Source: CBFHND01 sp965657085
GTDB taxonomy: Bacteria; Pseudomonadota; Alphaproteobacteria; Rhodobacterales; Rhodobacteraceae
Direction: 5' to 3'
Length of the DNA: 64,000 bases
Assembly: GCA_965657085.1 (NCBI GenBank)
Contig: CBFHND010000001.1
Location: forward strand, 186,001-250,000
Below are positions 1 through 7,897 of the stretch, piece by piece. The notes under the pieces were generated by a model. It ran no database searches. It was not told where the DNA came from and was given only the letters and a program-made list of their open reading frames with translations. The translations under genes were made by a program, and so were the position numbers. Position 1 is the first letter of the stretch, and each line of letters opens with the position of its first letter.

Positions 1-1
1 C

Positions 2-280
2 ATGACGCCCGAGCATGATTTCGATCTGGAACTCTGCCACCGGCTTCTGGGACGCGGGTTCGCCTTTGCGGGGCTGATCGGGTCGGCCACGAAATGGGCG
101 CGGTTTCAAAAGCGCCTGGCGTCGCTTGGCCACTCGGGTGATCAGATTGCGCGCATCACATGCCCAATCGGCGCGCCGGACCTGGGAAAACACCCTCAGG
201 CCATTGCCGTGGGGGTCTGTGCGCAGTTACTAAGGCATGCAGGCTCCGAAAGAGGGCCGAAGGGGGACGATTCCACATGA
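2..280 (+). CDS. xdhC: XdhC family xanthine dehydrogenase accessory protein, C-terminal part (5' truncated)
   Basis: Only the last ~92 residues are in the window and the reading frame is already open at the left edge, so the first visible Met is probably internal. Seen: the XdhC C-terminal signature, with GLIGSATKWARF followed by a Lys/Arg-rich helix, then ITCPIG and GKHPQAIAVGVCAQLL. Family knowledge: XdhC binds the sulfurated molybdenum cofactor and inserts it into xanthine dehydrogenase in the cytoplasm. The stop codon overlaps the start of the following ABC-transporter ATPase as ATGA, so purine oxidation and the transporter are probably translated as one unit. That supports a purine substrate for the transporter. 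Confidence 0.88.
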   Translation: MTPEHDFDLELCHRLLGRGFAFAGLIGSATKWARFQKRLASLGHSGDQIARITCPIGAPDLGKHPQAIAVGVCAQLLRHAGSERGPKGDDST

Positions 281-1794
281 CCAAGCCGCTGCTTGATCTT
301 TCCGGCGTGACCAAGGCCTATCCCGGCGTGGTGGCCAACGACGATGTCAGCCTGACCATCGCCCCCGGTGAAATCCATGCGCTTCTGGGTGAGAACGGCG
401 CGGGCAAATCAACGCTGGTCAAGATGATCTATGGGCTGGTCAAACCGGACAGCGGGCAGATGACACTGAATGGCGCGCCCTTTGCCCCGGCAGATCCGCG
501 TGCTGCGCGCGCGGCGGGCATCGGCATGGTGTTTCAGCATTTTTCGCTTTTCGATGCGCTGAGCGTGGCGGAAAACATCGCCCTTGGCATGGAAAACGCC
601 CCGGCGATGAGCGCGCTGGCCGCGCGGATCAAGGACGTGTCGGAGACCTATGGCCTGCCGCTGGCGCCGCACCGTCTGGTGGGCGATCTGTCTGCGGGGG
701 AACGTCAGCGGGTGGAGATCATCCGCTGTCTGTTGCAGGACCCGCGCCTGTTGATCATGGACGAACCCACAAGCGTTCTGACCCCGCAAGAGGTCGAAAT
801 CCTGTTTCAGACCCTGCGCAAACTCAGCGCCGAAGGCACGGCGATCCTGTATATCTCGCACAAGCTCGAAGAAATTCGCGCGCTGTGCGATGCCGCGACC
901 ATCCTGCGGCTGGGCAAGGTTGTGGGCCACTGCGTGCCGCGCGACACCTCGGCGCGGGAGATGGCGGAAATGATGGTGGGCAGCAGTCTCAAGACACCGC
1001 AGCGCACAAGCACGGAGCCCGGCGCGGTTCTGTTGGAATTGAAGAACCTGTCTTTGCCGCCCGCGTCGGCCTTCGGGATGCCATTGCGGGACATTTCCCT
1101 GACCGTGCATGCGGGCGAGGTTCTGGGGATCGGTGGCGTGGCGGGCAACGGGCAGGATGAGTTCCTGTCGGCGCTGTCGGGCGAGGCGCGGATCCCGCAG
1201 GGCACGGTGGAATTCAAAGGGCAGGACATGGCCCCGCTGGGCCCCAATGCGCGGCGCGCCGTGGGACTGCTGGCCGCGCCAGAGGAACGGCTGGGCCATG
1301 CCGCCGCCCCCGATATGTCGCTGACCGAAAACGCCATGCTGACCGGGGCCGCCCGCGAAGGACTGGAGCGGCGCGGCTTGCTGAACTGGACCGCGGCGCG
1401 TGGTTTTGCCGACCGCATCATCGCGCAGTTCGACGTGCGCACCCCCGGCCCGGCGAATGCGGCGCGGTCATTGTCCGGGGGCAACCTGCAGAAATTCGTG
1501 ATTGGCCGCGAGGTGTTGCAGCGCCCCGAGGTTCTGGTGGTCAACCAGCCCACATGGGGCGTGGATGCCGCCGCCGCCGCCGCGATCCGGCAGGCGCTCA
1601 TTGATCTGGCAACCGGGGGGGCCGCCGTGGTCGTGATCAGTCAGGACCTGGATGAGTTGATGGAAATCTCGGACCGGTTTGCCGCCCTGAACGAAGGCCG
1701 CCTCAGCCCACCGCGCGCCACGGCGGGGTTGGACGTGGAGCAGATCGGCCTGATGCTGGGCGGGGCGCACGGAATGGAGGTGGCGCATGTGTGA
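277..1794 (+). CDS. Nucleoside/purine-type ABC transporter, tandem ATP-binding protein
   Basis: A 505-residue tandem ATPase of the sugar/nucleoside class (YufO/NupO-like). The ATG at 277 is chosen over an upstream start at 160 because it overlaps the xdhC stop, has a purine-rich SD (aggggga) and gives the usual N-terminus. Domain 1 (about 5-240) has Walker A GENGAGKST, signature LSAGERQ and Walker B LLIMDEP. Domain 2 (about 255-490) is degenerate, as in the family: GVAGNGQDE replaces Walker A, signature LSGGNLQK is kept, and VLVVNQPT stands at Walker B with Asn-Gln instead of Asp-Glu. It would energise the two permeases encoded just downstream. Purine specificity is inferred from xdhC and the BMP-type binding protein. 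Confidence 0.9.
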   Translation: MTKPLLDLSGVTKAYPGVVANDDVSLTIAPGEIHALLGENGAGKSTLVKMIYGLVKPDSGQMTLNGAPFAPADPRAARAAGIGMVFQHFSLFDALSVAENIALGMENAPAMSALAARIKDVSETYGLPLAPHRLVGDLSAGERQRVEIIRCLLQDPRLLIMDEPTSVLTPQEVEILFQTLRKLSAEGTAILYISHKLEEIRALCDAATILRLGKVVGHCVPRDTSAREMAEMMVGSSLKTPQRTSTEPGAVLLELKNLSLPPASAFGMPLRDISLTVHAGEVLGIGGVAGNGQDEFLSALSGEARIPQGTVEFKGQDMAPLGPNARRAVGLLAAPEERLGHAAAPDMSLTENAMLTGAAREGLERRGLLNWTAARGFADRIIAQFDVRTPGPANAARSLSGGNLQKFVIGREVLQRPEVLVVNQPTWGVDAAAAAAIRQALIDLATGGAAVVVISQDLDELMEISDRFAALNEGRLSPPRATAGLDVEQIGLMLGGAHGMEVAHV

Positions 1795-1811
1795 TCGGTT
1801 GCGTCTTTTGA

Positions 1812-1850
1812 TTTCGTGCCTCCGGCGGGAGTTTATTTTGCAAGATGAAG
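1812..1850 (+). repeat. Roseobacter-type intergenic GC-rich element
   Basis: The gap between ATPase and permease holds a stretch with the core GCCTCCGGCGGGAG, an imperfect dyad, followed by a T-rich tract and AAGATGAAG. From memory, very similar short elements occur between genes in many Rhodobacteraceae genomes; only this copy is clear in the window. Its purine-rich 3' end leads into the likely SD of the permease at 1861. Function unknown. Confidence 0.4.
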
Positions 1851-1860
1851 GGGTAAGGGC

Positions 1861-2943
1861 ATGATCCGCCTTGAAAAGCGCCCCCAGCCAAGCCACGCGA
1901 TGTCGCTGGCCACGCCGGTGATGGCGGTGGTTGCCACGATGATCTTTGGCGGGCTGCTGTTTGCGGTGCTGGGCAAGGACCCGGTGCAATCCATTGTCAC
2001 CATCTTCTGGGAGCCTCTGTTTGGTGAGTTCGCGTCCTACTATCGCCCCCAGCTTCTGGTGAAGGGCGCGCCTTTGGTGCTGATTGCCATTGGTCTGGCG
2101 CTGGGGTTCAAGGCGGGCATCTGGAACATCGGGGCCGAGGGGCAGTACATCTTTGGCGCCATTTTCGGGGCGGGTGTGGCGTTGGCGCTGTATCCGCTTG
2201 AGGCGTGGTGGATTTTCCCGCTGATGGTGCTGTTTGGCGCCTTGGGCGGTTGGATTTGGGCGATGATCCCAGCGGTGCTGCGGGTCAAGTTCGGGACCAA
2301 TGAAATCCTTGTCAGCCTGATGCTGGTGTACGTGGCCGAGCAGCTTTTGGCGTCGATGTCGCTGGGGCTGATGAAGAACCCCGACGGCTATGGCTTTCCG
2401 GGGTCGCGGAACCTGCAGCAATACCCAAGTGCCTTCAACGAAGAGCTGATCGCGGGGTCAGGCATGCATTGGGGGGTGGTCGCGGCGCTGATCGCGGTGA
2501 TCTTTGCCTATGTGCTGCTGGCGCGGCACCGGCTTGGCTTTGCCATACGGGTGACGGGTGAGGCCCCGCGCGCCGCGCGGTTCGGCGGTGTGAACGCGTC
2601 GCGGTTGATCCTGTTTTGTCTTGGGGTGTCGGGCGCGCTGGCGGGGCTGGCGGGCATGTTCGAAGTGGCGGGGCCCGCGGGCCAGATCACCATTGACTTC
2701 AACGTGGGCTATGGGTTCACGGCGATCATCGTCGCGTTCCTTGGCCGGTTGCATCCGGTGGGCATCGTTCTGGCGGGATTGCTGATGGCGCTGACCTATA
2801 TCGGCGGCGACATCGCCCAAAGCCAGATGGGCCTGCCCGCCGCGGCGATACAGGTGTTCCAGGGGATGCTTTTGTTCTTCCTGTTGGCGCTGGATGTTTT
2901 GACCAACTACAGGCTGCGGTTTGGCGCGGCGGAGGTAGCTTGA
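1861..2943 (+). CDS. Nucleoside/purine-type ABC transporter permease 1
   Basis: A 360-residue multi-pass membrane protein of the BPD_transp_2 class (YufP/NupP-like), with about 8-10 hydrophobic segments. Visible family features are GLALGFKAGIWNIGAEGQY early in the protein, GTNEILVSLML in the middle, the cytoplasmic loop RVTGEAPRAARFGG, and the C-terminal ALDVLTNYRLRFG. It forms the inner-membrane channel with the second permease. The stop TGA overlaps the ATG of the next small gene (ATGA). The last ~20 codons are found again 424 bp downstream (see the direct repeats). The tail contains GGAGGT, which serves as SD for whatever gene follows. Confidence 0.9.
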   Translation: MIRLEKRPQPSHAMSLATPVMAVVATMIFGGLLFAVLGKDPVQSIVTIFWEPLFGEFASYYRPQLLVKGAPLVLIAIGLALGFKAGIWNIGAEGQYIFGAIFGAGVALALYPLEAWWIFPLMVLFGALGGWIWAMIPAVLRVKFGTNEILVSLMLVYVAEQLLASMSLGLMKNPDGYGFPGSRNLQQYPSAFNEELIAGSGMHWGVVAALIAVIFAYVLLARHRLGFAIRVTGEAPRAARFGGVNASRLILFCLGVSGALAGLAGMFEVAGPAGQITIDFNVGYGFTAIIVAFLGRLHPVGIVLAGLLMALTYIGGDIAQSQMGLPAAAIQVFQGMLLFFLLALDVLTNYRLRFGAAEVA

Positions 2944-2945
2944 TG
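2881..2945 (+). repeat. Direct repeat, copy 1 (permease tail plus SD and start overlap)
   Basis: This 65-bp stretch encodes the last residues of permease 1 (LLALDVLTNYRLRFGAAEVA), the GGAGGT SD and the TGATG stop/start junction. It recurs at 3305-3369 with about 8 mismatches by my alignment. All but the last-codon differences are synonymous. Confidence 0.9.
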
Positions 2946-3248
2946 CGTCACCTGCTTTCTAGTTCACTGAAATACGCATTTGCGGCTTTTGTCATTTTGG
3001 TTGGCCTCGCATTTACGCCACTTTCGTGGATGCCGATAATGCTGTCTTTCGTCTTCCTCGGATGGGAGGGTGCTGTTGTGCTGCTGTTCATTGCGGGCGC
3101 TCCGTTCGCCGGTTACCTCTTTGTCGTGCTGTTTTCGCCCAGAGGGACAAGGGTGGAATCTGTTGCGCATTTAACGGGTGTTTGGATCGGCGCATTAAGT
3201 GGTTCTTGGGTTGGTTTGAAACTAGCGGGAGACGCGCCGTGGATATGA
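2943..3248 (+). CDS. Small integral membrane protein of unknown function (inserted between permeases)
   Basis: A 101-residue protein that I do not recognise. The ATG at 2943 overlaps the permease 1 stop and sits about 6 nt after GGAGGT. Roughly residues 8-28, 30-65 and 78-95 are hydrophobic, so 2-4 membrane segments are likely; short polar stretches (SPRGTRVE) mark a loop. The bases look less G+C-rich than the flanking permease genes. It lies inside the duplicated junction, so it is probably a later insertion into the transporter operon. Its stop overlaps another small ATG (3245). It could be an accessory subunit of the transporter or simply cargo; I see nothing that decides. Confidence 0.6.
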   Translation: MRHLLSSSLKYAFAAFVILVGLAFTPLSWMPIMLSFVFLGWEGAVVLLFIAGAPFAGYLFVVLFSPRGTRVESVAHLTGVWIGALSGSWVGLKLAGDAPWI

Positions 3249-3367
3249 ACGCCCTTCACCCCATCCGCCTGATCACTGCCATGATTGCCGCAGTTGCGTC
3301 TGTCCTGCTGGCACTGGATGTGTTGACCAATTACAGGCTGCGGTTCGGCGCGGCGGAGGTGGTGTGA
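3245..3367 (+). CDS. 40-residue membrane peptide carrying a copy of the permease 1 C-terminus
   Basis: A short frame overlapping the stop of the preceding small gene (ATGA) and ending in TGATG with permease 2. About 20 new N-terminal residues (MNALHPIRLITAMIAAVASV) form one hydrophobic segment, then the 20-residue permease 1 tail is repeated with one change at the last residue. The nearest SD-like sequence (gggaga) is about 12 nt upstream, which is long. Its clearest role is to keep ribosomes moving through the duplicated GGAGGT into permease 2. Whether the peptide itself functions is unknown. Confidence 0.45.
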   Translation: MNALHPIRLITAMIAAVASVLLALDVLTNYRLRFGAAEVV

Positions 3368-3369
3368 TG
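3305..3369 (+). repeat. Direct repeat, copy 2 (permease tail plus SD and start overlap)
   Basis: Second copy of the 65-bp junction at 2881-2945. It supplies GGAGGT and the ATG of permease 2, so it restores normal translation of permease 2 after the insertion. Confidence 0.9.
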
Positions 3370-4287
3370 GACTTGTCTGCAATCAATCCGATCCTGCTGA
3401 TGGCCGCGTTGATGAGTGCGGCGACCCCCATCCTTCTGGCTGCAACCGGCGAGTTGGTGGTGGAGCGCGCGGGCGTTCTGAACCTTGGGGTCGAAGGCAT
3501 GATGATCGTGGGCGCGATTTCCGGGTTCACCGTAGCGGTCAACAGCGGGTCGCCCTTGCTGGGCTTTGCCGGGGCTGCGGTTGGCGGAGCCATTCTGTCT
3601 TTGCTCTTTGCCTTTCTCACACAGGTGGCGTTGGCCAACCAGGTGGCGTCGGGACTGGCGCTCACGCTCTTTGGCTTGGGCATCTCGGCGCAGATGGGGC
3701 AAAGCTATGTGGGCATCAAGCCGCCGCGTATGGGGGATCTGAACTTTGGCCCACTGGCGGACATTCCGGTGATCGGACCGATCGTCTTTTCGCATGACGT
3801 GATGGTCTACGTGGGCCTTTTCATTGTCGCCGCCGTCTGGGCCGTTCTGAAGTTTACCCGCGCGGGGCTGGTGCTGCGTGCGGTGGGTGAAAACCATGAT
3901 GCGGCACATGCACTGGGCTACAAGGTCAAGCGTATCCGCACCCTTGCCATTCTTTTTGGCGGGGCCTGTGCAGGGATGGGCGGGGCCTACATCTGCCTGA
4001 TCCGGGTGCCGCAGTGGACCGAAGGCATGACCGCCGGTGTGGGATGGATCGCACTCGCGCTGGTTGTCTTTGCCAGCTGGAAACCCTGGCGGGTTTTGCT
4101 GGGTGCCTATCTTTTTGGCGGGATCACGCAATTGCAGCTGAACCTGCAAGGCGCGGGCGTTGCCATTCCGGTCGAGTATCTGGCAATGTCGCCCTATATC
4201 GTCACCATCATCGTGCTGGTGATCCTGTCTGCTGACAAATCCCGCGCTCCGGGTTCTCTGGGGCGCATTTTCCACGCCTCGCAATGA
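3367..4287 (+). CDS. Nucleoside/purine-type ABC transporter permease 2
   Basis: A 306-residue multi-pass permease (YufQ/NupQ-like, BPD_transp_2). The ATG at 3367 is preferred to the GTG one codon earlier because of the GGAGGT SD and the TGATG overlap. Family features seen: ERAGVLNLGVEGMM near residues 35-50, the NQVASGLALTLFGLG segment, the loop VLRAVGENHDAAHALGYKV, and the late GMTAGVGWIALALVVFASWKP. It pairs with permease 1 to form the translocation path in the inner membrane. The gene is directly followed by the substrate-binding protein. Confidence 0.9.
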   Translation: MDLSAINPILLMAALMSAATPILLAATGELVVERAGVLNLGVEGMMIVGAISGFTVAVNSGSPLLGFAGAAVGGAILSLLFAFLTQVALANQVASGLALTLFGLGISAQMGQSYVGIKPPRMGDLNFGPLADIPVIGPIVFSHDVMVYVGLFIVAAVWAVLKFTRAGLVLRAVGENHDAAHALGYKVKRIRTLAILFGGACAGMGGAYICLIRVPQWTEGMTAGVGWIALALVVFASWKPWRVLLGAYLFGGITQLQLNLQGAGVAIPVEYLAMSPYIVTIIVLVILSADKSRAPGSLGRIFHASQ

Positions 4288-4304
4288 GGCCCGTAATCAA
4301 CCAA

Positions 4305-4320
4305 TGCGCCAAAGGGCGCA
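4305..4320 (+). promoter_or_regulatory. Leader stem-loop TGCGCC-AAAG-GGCGCA before the BMP gene
   Basis: A perfect 6-bp stem with a 4-nt loop lies in the 55-nt gap before the binding-protein start at 4343. The same stem with a GCAA loop occurs before hpaD (53030-53045). A stabilising or segmental-decay hairpin between permease and binding-protein messages would fit, but this is inference. Confidence 0.45.
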
Positions 4321-4342
4321 ACAACCGGGGGTAAGAACCGAA

Positions 4343-5413
4343 ATGAAACTGATGAAACTGATGGCCAGTGCTGCGCTGGCGATGGGTCTGGCAGGTGCTG
4401 CCGTGGCCGAAGGCAAGACCAAGGTTGGCTTTGTCTATGTTGGCCCGGTGGGCGATGGCGGCTGGACCTATGAGCACGACAAGGGCCGCCAAGCGGTCGA
4501 AGCGGAATTCGGCGACAAGGTTGAAACCGTCTACGTTGAAAACGTGGCCGAAGGCCCCGACAGCGAGCGCGTGATGACGGAAATGGCGCTGAACGGCGCA
4601 TCGCTGATCTTTACCACCTCGTTCGGTTACATGGACCCGACGATCAACGTGGCCAAGAAATTCCCGAACGTGAAGTTCGAGCACGCGACCGGCTACAAGC
4701 GGGCCGACAACGTGTCGACCTATTCCGCGCGTTTCTATGAAGGACGCGCCATTCAGGGCCACATCGCGGGCAAGATGACCAAGTCGAACATCATCGGCTA
4801 CATCGCGTCCTTCCCCATCCCCGAAGTGATCCGGGGCATCAACTCGGCCTTCATTCACGCGCGCAAGGTCAACCCGGACGTCCAGTTCAAGATCATCTGG
4901 GCCTACACATGGTTTGACCCCGCGAAAGAGGCCGACGCGGCCAAGGTTCTGATCGAACAGGGCGCGGACGTGGTTCTGCAACACACCGATTCCACCGCAC
5001 CGCAAGCGGCCGCACAGGAAGCCGGCAACGTGATCACCTTTGGTCAGGCCTCGGATATGGGGCAGTACGCGCCCATGCCGCGCGTGTCCTCGATCATCGA
5101 CGACTGGGCTCCCTACTATATCGCGCGCACCAAGGCCGTGATGGACGGCACGTGGACATCGACAGATACATGGGACGGCATCGGTGCCGGCATGGTTGGC
5201 ATCGGTGAGATTTCGGACGCGGTTCCGGCGGACGTGAAAGCCGAAGCACTGGCAATGAAAGACGCGCTGGCCGATGGGTCCTATCACGCGTTCACCGGCC
5301 CGCTGAAAAAGCAGGACGGCAGCGACTGGCTGGCCGAGGGCGAGACAGCCGATGACGGCACACTGGCCGGCATGAACTTCTATGTCGAAGGCATCGACGC
5401 CGAAATTCCCTGA
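4343..5413 (+). CDS. BMP family ABC transporter substrate-binding protein
   Basis: A 356-residue exported binding protein of the BMP/PnrA family (nucleoside-binding lipoprotein class). The start at 4343 gives a clean signal peptide (MKLMKLMASAALAMGLAGAA, cleavage near AVA-EG); no lipobox Cys is seen, so a free periplasmic protein is likely. Family features: KVGFVYVGPVGDGGWTYEHD at the mature N-terminus, DSERVMTEMALNGASLIFTTS, and EQGADVVLQHTDSTAPQAAAQ. In relatives this family binds purine nucleosides or related bases. With xdhC upstream, I infer uptake of purines destined for xanthine oxidation. It is the last gene of the operon; a strong terminator follows. Confidence 0.9.
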   Translation: MKLMKLMASAALAMGLAGAAVAEGKTKVGFVYVGPVGDGGWTYEHDKGRQAVEAEFGDKVETVYVENVAEGPDSERVMTEMALNGASLIFTTSFGYMDPTINVAKKFPNVKFEHATGYKRADNVSTYSARFYEGRAIQGHIAGKMTKSNIIGYIASFPIPEVIRGINSAFIHARKVNPDVQFKIIWAYTWFDPAKEADAAKVLIEQGADVVLQHTDSTAPQAAAQEAGNVITFGQASDMGQYAPMPRVSSIIDDWAPYYIARTKAVMDGTWTSTDTWDGIGAGMVGIGEISDAVPADVKAEALAMKDALADGSYHAFTGPLKKQDGSDWLAEGETADDGTLAGMNFYVEGIDAEIP

Positions 5414-5434
5414 TCGGGACTGTCACATCAATGG

Positions 5435-5465
5435 AAAGGCCCCGGCAGTGTCCGGGGCCTTTTTC
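5435..5465 (+). terminator. Rho-independent terminator of the purine transporter operon
   Basis: An 11-bp stem (AAAGGCCCCGG pairing with CCGGGGCCTTT) and 6-nt loop run straight into a T tract, 22 nt after the BMP stop codon. Confidence 0.93.
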
Positions 5466-5586
5466 GTTCGTGACATTTCGTCCGCTTGCCCCGCCCTGCA
5501 AATCGTCGCACTCTGCATGATGATGGCAACTGCAATGCGCGGACCCTTCTTTATGTCACTCCTTCTTCACGAGATCCTGTAGCGCG

Positions 5587-6339
5587 ATGGCAACGTGGTC
5601 CGACCTCGAGGCAGAGCTTGACAGGTGGGCGCATCCGCCGACGTTCTGGTGGCGCGATGATGATACCGTGGCCGAAGGTCCGACGCTTGATCGGTTGCTG
5701 CGCCTGTCCGAGGCGCATGACATGCCCATGCATCTGGCCGTGATCCCCGCCCATATCGAGCCCAGCCTGCGGCCCCGGCTGCGGCGTGCCGCCGACACAT
5801 GGGTCTTTCAACACGGGGTGTCGCACGTCAACAACGAACCCCCCGGCGCGCGTGCGTCCGAAGTTGGCGAACACTTTCCGCTGGACACGCAACGCGCCAA
5901 CCTTGCCACCGGGATGGCGGCCATGCAGGCGGCGGACCTGCCCAATTTCCTGCCCGTTCTGGTGCCGCCGTGGAACCGTATCGGTGATGCCACGGTCGCA
6001 GCCCTGCGCGGGTTCGGGTACAGCGCCGTGTCGGCCTATGGGGCGGCACGTCTGCTGCCCAAGGTGCCCGGTCTGGCGCGGCTGAACGCCCATGTGGATC
6101 CGGTCCGGTGGAAAGAGGGCGCGCAGTTTCGCGGGACCGGGAAATCACTGGGTCAACTGGTCGAACACCTTGCCGCGCGGCGCAGCGGGTTGGCCGATCC
6201 GGATGAGGCCACGGGCCTTTTGACCCACCATTTGCAGACCGACGAAGCGACGTGGGATTTTCTTGAAGAGTTGACCCAACGGCTGGCCCCCCGCACACGC
6301 TGGTTGCGCGCGTCCGACATTTTGGGTCAGGGCGCATGA
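5587..6339 (+). CDS. Polysaccharide deacetylase-like protein
   Basis: A 250-residue cytoplasmic protein (no signal peptide). It shows a NodB-like metal-site pattern: WWRDDDT at about 21-27, QHGVSH at about 76-81 and VPPWNR at about 123-128, with a late LLTHH at about 206-210. This fits the polysaccharide deacetylase superfamily (zinc-dependent, Asp-His-His ligands). The substrate is unknown and the lack of export argues against a cell-wall polymer. Its stop overlaps the start of the next gene (ATGA), so it is co-translated with a GNAT acetyltransferase. A deacetylase/acetyltransferase pair acting on a small metabolite is possible but unproven. Confidence 0.72.
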   Translation: MATWSDLEAELDRWAHPPTFWWRDDDTVAEGPTLDRLLRLSEAHDMPMHLAVIPAHIEPSLRPRLRRAADTWVFQHGVSHVNNEPPGARASEVGEHFPLDTQRANLATGMAAMQAADLPNFLPVLVPPWNRIGDATVAALRGFGYSAVSAYGAARLLPKVPGLARLNAHVDPVRWKEGAQFRGTGKSLGQLVEHLAARRSGLADPDEATGLLTHHLQTDEATWDFLEELTQRLAPRTRWLRASDILGQGA

Positions 6340-7151
6340 CAGAGCTTGCCTATGCCTATGGCGACGCACAGGCCGAGATCGCGGCGTTCATGGACACCAG
6401 TTTTCACCGCGCCAAGTGGGACAGCAGCAGATGGCGTGCACTGCTCGATGGTCGCTGGACAGACCCGGATGCGCCGATTGCCGTCACCGCCCGCGATGCG
6501 GGGCGGTTGATCGGGGTGATCGGCATGTTGCCGGTCAGGCGCTCGTCGGGGCATCTGATCAACAACCTGACCTCGTGGTATCTGGATGCCGGCTATCGCG
6601 GGCAAAGCCTGGGGCGGCGCATGATGGAGATGTCCTGTTGGGTCGATGAGGCGGCGGTGACCAACCTGTCGTCCGCGCGCGCGGCGATGCCGGTGGCCAA
6701 GGCGGCAGGCCTTGAGGTGCTGGACGACACCCGGCTGATCTGGCACCCCCGACCGGATACGCTCGACGCCCGGATCGTGGCGACGCAAGACCTGCGCGAA
6801 GTGCGCGACCACGCGGACCTGAACGTGACGCCAGTCACCGTTGAAACCCCCGATGGCCCGGTCACCCTGATCCTGTCGATCAAACAAAAGGACGACACCC
6901 GCGTGATGCACGAGGCGTTGTGGATGTCGGACAGGGCTGCCTTTGCCACCCATGCGCCCGCCATCGCCGCCGCCCTTTTGCCCGGCCCCGGCACCGTGCT
7001 TGCGGTCGATCAACGGTTTGCCCCAGACGCGACCGCTGACGCGGTCGAGGCGATCGCGATGCCGCGTTTCTGGCGGCCCGGTGACGTGCCACGCGGCGCG
7101 GTGGATATGCTGTATTCCGAGATCGTGCTTCTGGATATGAAGCTGTATTGA
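6336..7151 (+). CDS. GNAT family N-acetyltransferase
   Basis: A 271-residue protein whose N-terminal ~120 residues carry a GNAT fold: central beta strand LINNLTSWYLDAGYRG followed by the acetyl-CoA pyrophosphate loop RGQSLGRRMM. The C-terminal ~140 residues do not show a motif I know. It would transfer an acetyl group from acetyl-CoA to an amine; the acceptor is unknown. Translationally coupled to the deacetylase-like gene upstream. The 3' end faces the DUF2461 gene at a distance of only about 10 bp. Confidence 0.7.
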   Translation: MTELAYAYGDAQAEIAAFMDTSFHRAKWDSSRWRALLDGRWTDPDAPIAVTARDAGRLIGVIGMLPVRRSSGHLINNLTSWYLDAGYRGQSLGRRMMEMSCWVDEAAVTNLSSARAAMPVAKAAGLEVLDDTRLIWHPRPDTLDARIVATQDLREVRDHADLNVTPVTVETPDGPVTLILSIKQKDDTRVMHEALWMSDRAAFATHAPAIAAALLPGPGTVLAVDQRFAPDATADAVEAIAMPRFWRPGDVPRGAVDMLYSEIVLLDMKLY

Positions 7152-7161
7152 TCGCCGCCCG

Positions 7162-7824
7162 TCAGAGGTGTTTGTCGAACATTTCCCACACCGGCAACAG
7201 GTCCTTCACGCGGCCAACGCTGGCTTTCAAAAGCCCCTGATCGCGCCAGTCCCCCGGCATCGGTGCGCTGAGCGCCAGCGATTTGCGCCGCAACAGATCA
7301 CCGTGCGGATGGTCCGGGTCGTAGGGTTTTGGCACCTTCCTGAGCGGCTCTGGCCCCCATTCGCTGAGACTGGCGCCCTTGGTCATGGCCCTGTCCATCG
7401 CGTCGCGCAGGCCGTCGCCCCAGCTGTCCACAAAAGTGCGGTAGCGGGTCAGGCTTTCGCCCTGAAGGCCCATGATGCCCATGCCCACGATGAAATACGA
7501 CTGGCCAAGGCCCCAGAACCACGAAGGCGCCAGCGCATCCTTGTCCGCGGGCTGCCACATCAGGTGCAGATGCGTGTTGAGCGGCGTCTTGTCCTTGGAA
7601 AAGCGCACGTCGCGGTAGATGCGGAACACCTTGGGCTGATGTGGTTTGCCGGTGATCCGCGCCACGTCTTCGGCCATCAGGTCGGCGAAGAACTCCGCCG
7701 GTTTCTTGATCTGCGCGTTCCAGCGCGGTTTTTGCGGCTCGAACCACGCCTTGGTGTTGTTGTGCTCAAGCTCCGCAAAGAAGGCCAGTGCCTCGTCCAC
7801 CATTGCCTCGAACCCATCTGCCAT
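7162..7824 (-). CDS. DUF2461 / TIGR02453 family protein
   Basis: A 220-residue protein matching the DUF2461 pattern: FFAELEHNNTKAWFEPQKPR at the N-terminus, FRIYRDVRFSKDKTPLNTHL at about 67-86, and a conserved late KVPKPYDPDHP. Family members are widespread and lack a known biochemical function. It is monocistronic, transcribed leftward, divergent from the GST gene across a 73-bp gap that must hold both promoters. No export signal. Confidence 0.85.
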   Translation of the reverse strand: MADGFEAMVDEALAFFAELEHNNTKAWFEPQKPRWNAQIKKPAEFFADLMAEDVARITGKPHQPKVFRIYRDVRFSKDKTPLNTHLHLMWQPADKDALAPSWFWGLGQSYFIVGMGIMGLQGESLTRYRTFVDSWGDGLRDAMDRAMTKGASLSEWGPEPLRKVPKPYDPDHPHGDLLRRKSLALSAPMPGDWRDQGLLKASVGRVKDLLPVWEMFDKHL

Positions 7825-7897
7825 ACGCGTTCTCCCTTTACGTCACGGATGCGCAAGATGGGTTTTCACCCTGCGCTGCGCGTGACAACCTAGGCCC

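Noticed and set aside
160..276. Upstream start for the tandem ATPase
   Set aside because: Would overlap xdhC by 121 bp; the extra N-terminal residues do not resemble the family, and the ATG at 277 has a good SD and an ATGA overlap.
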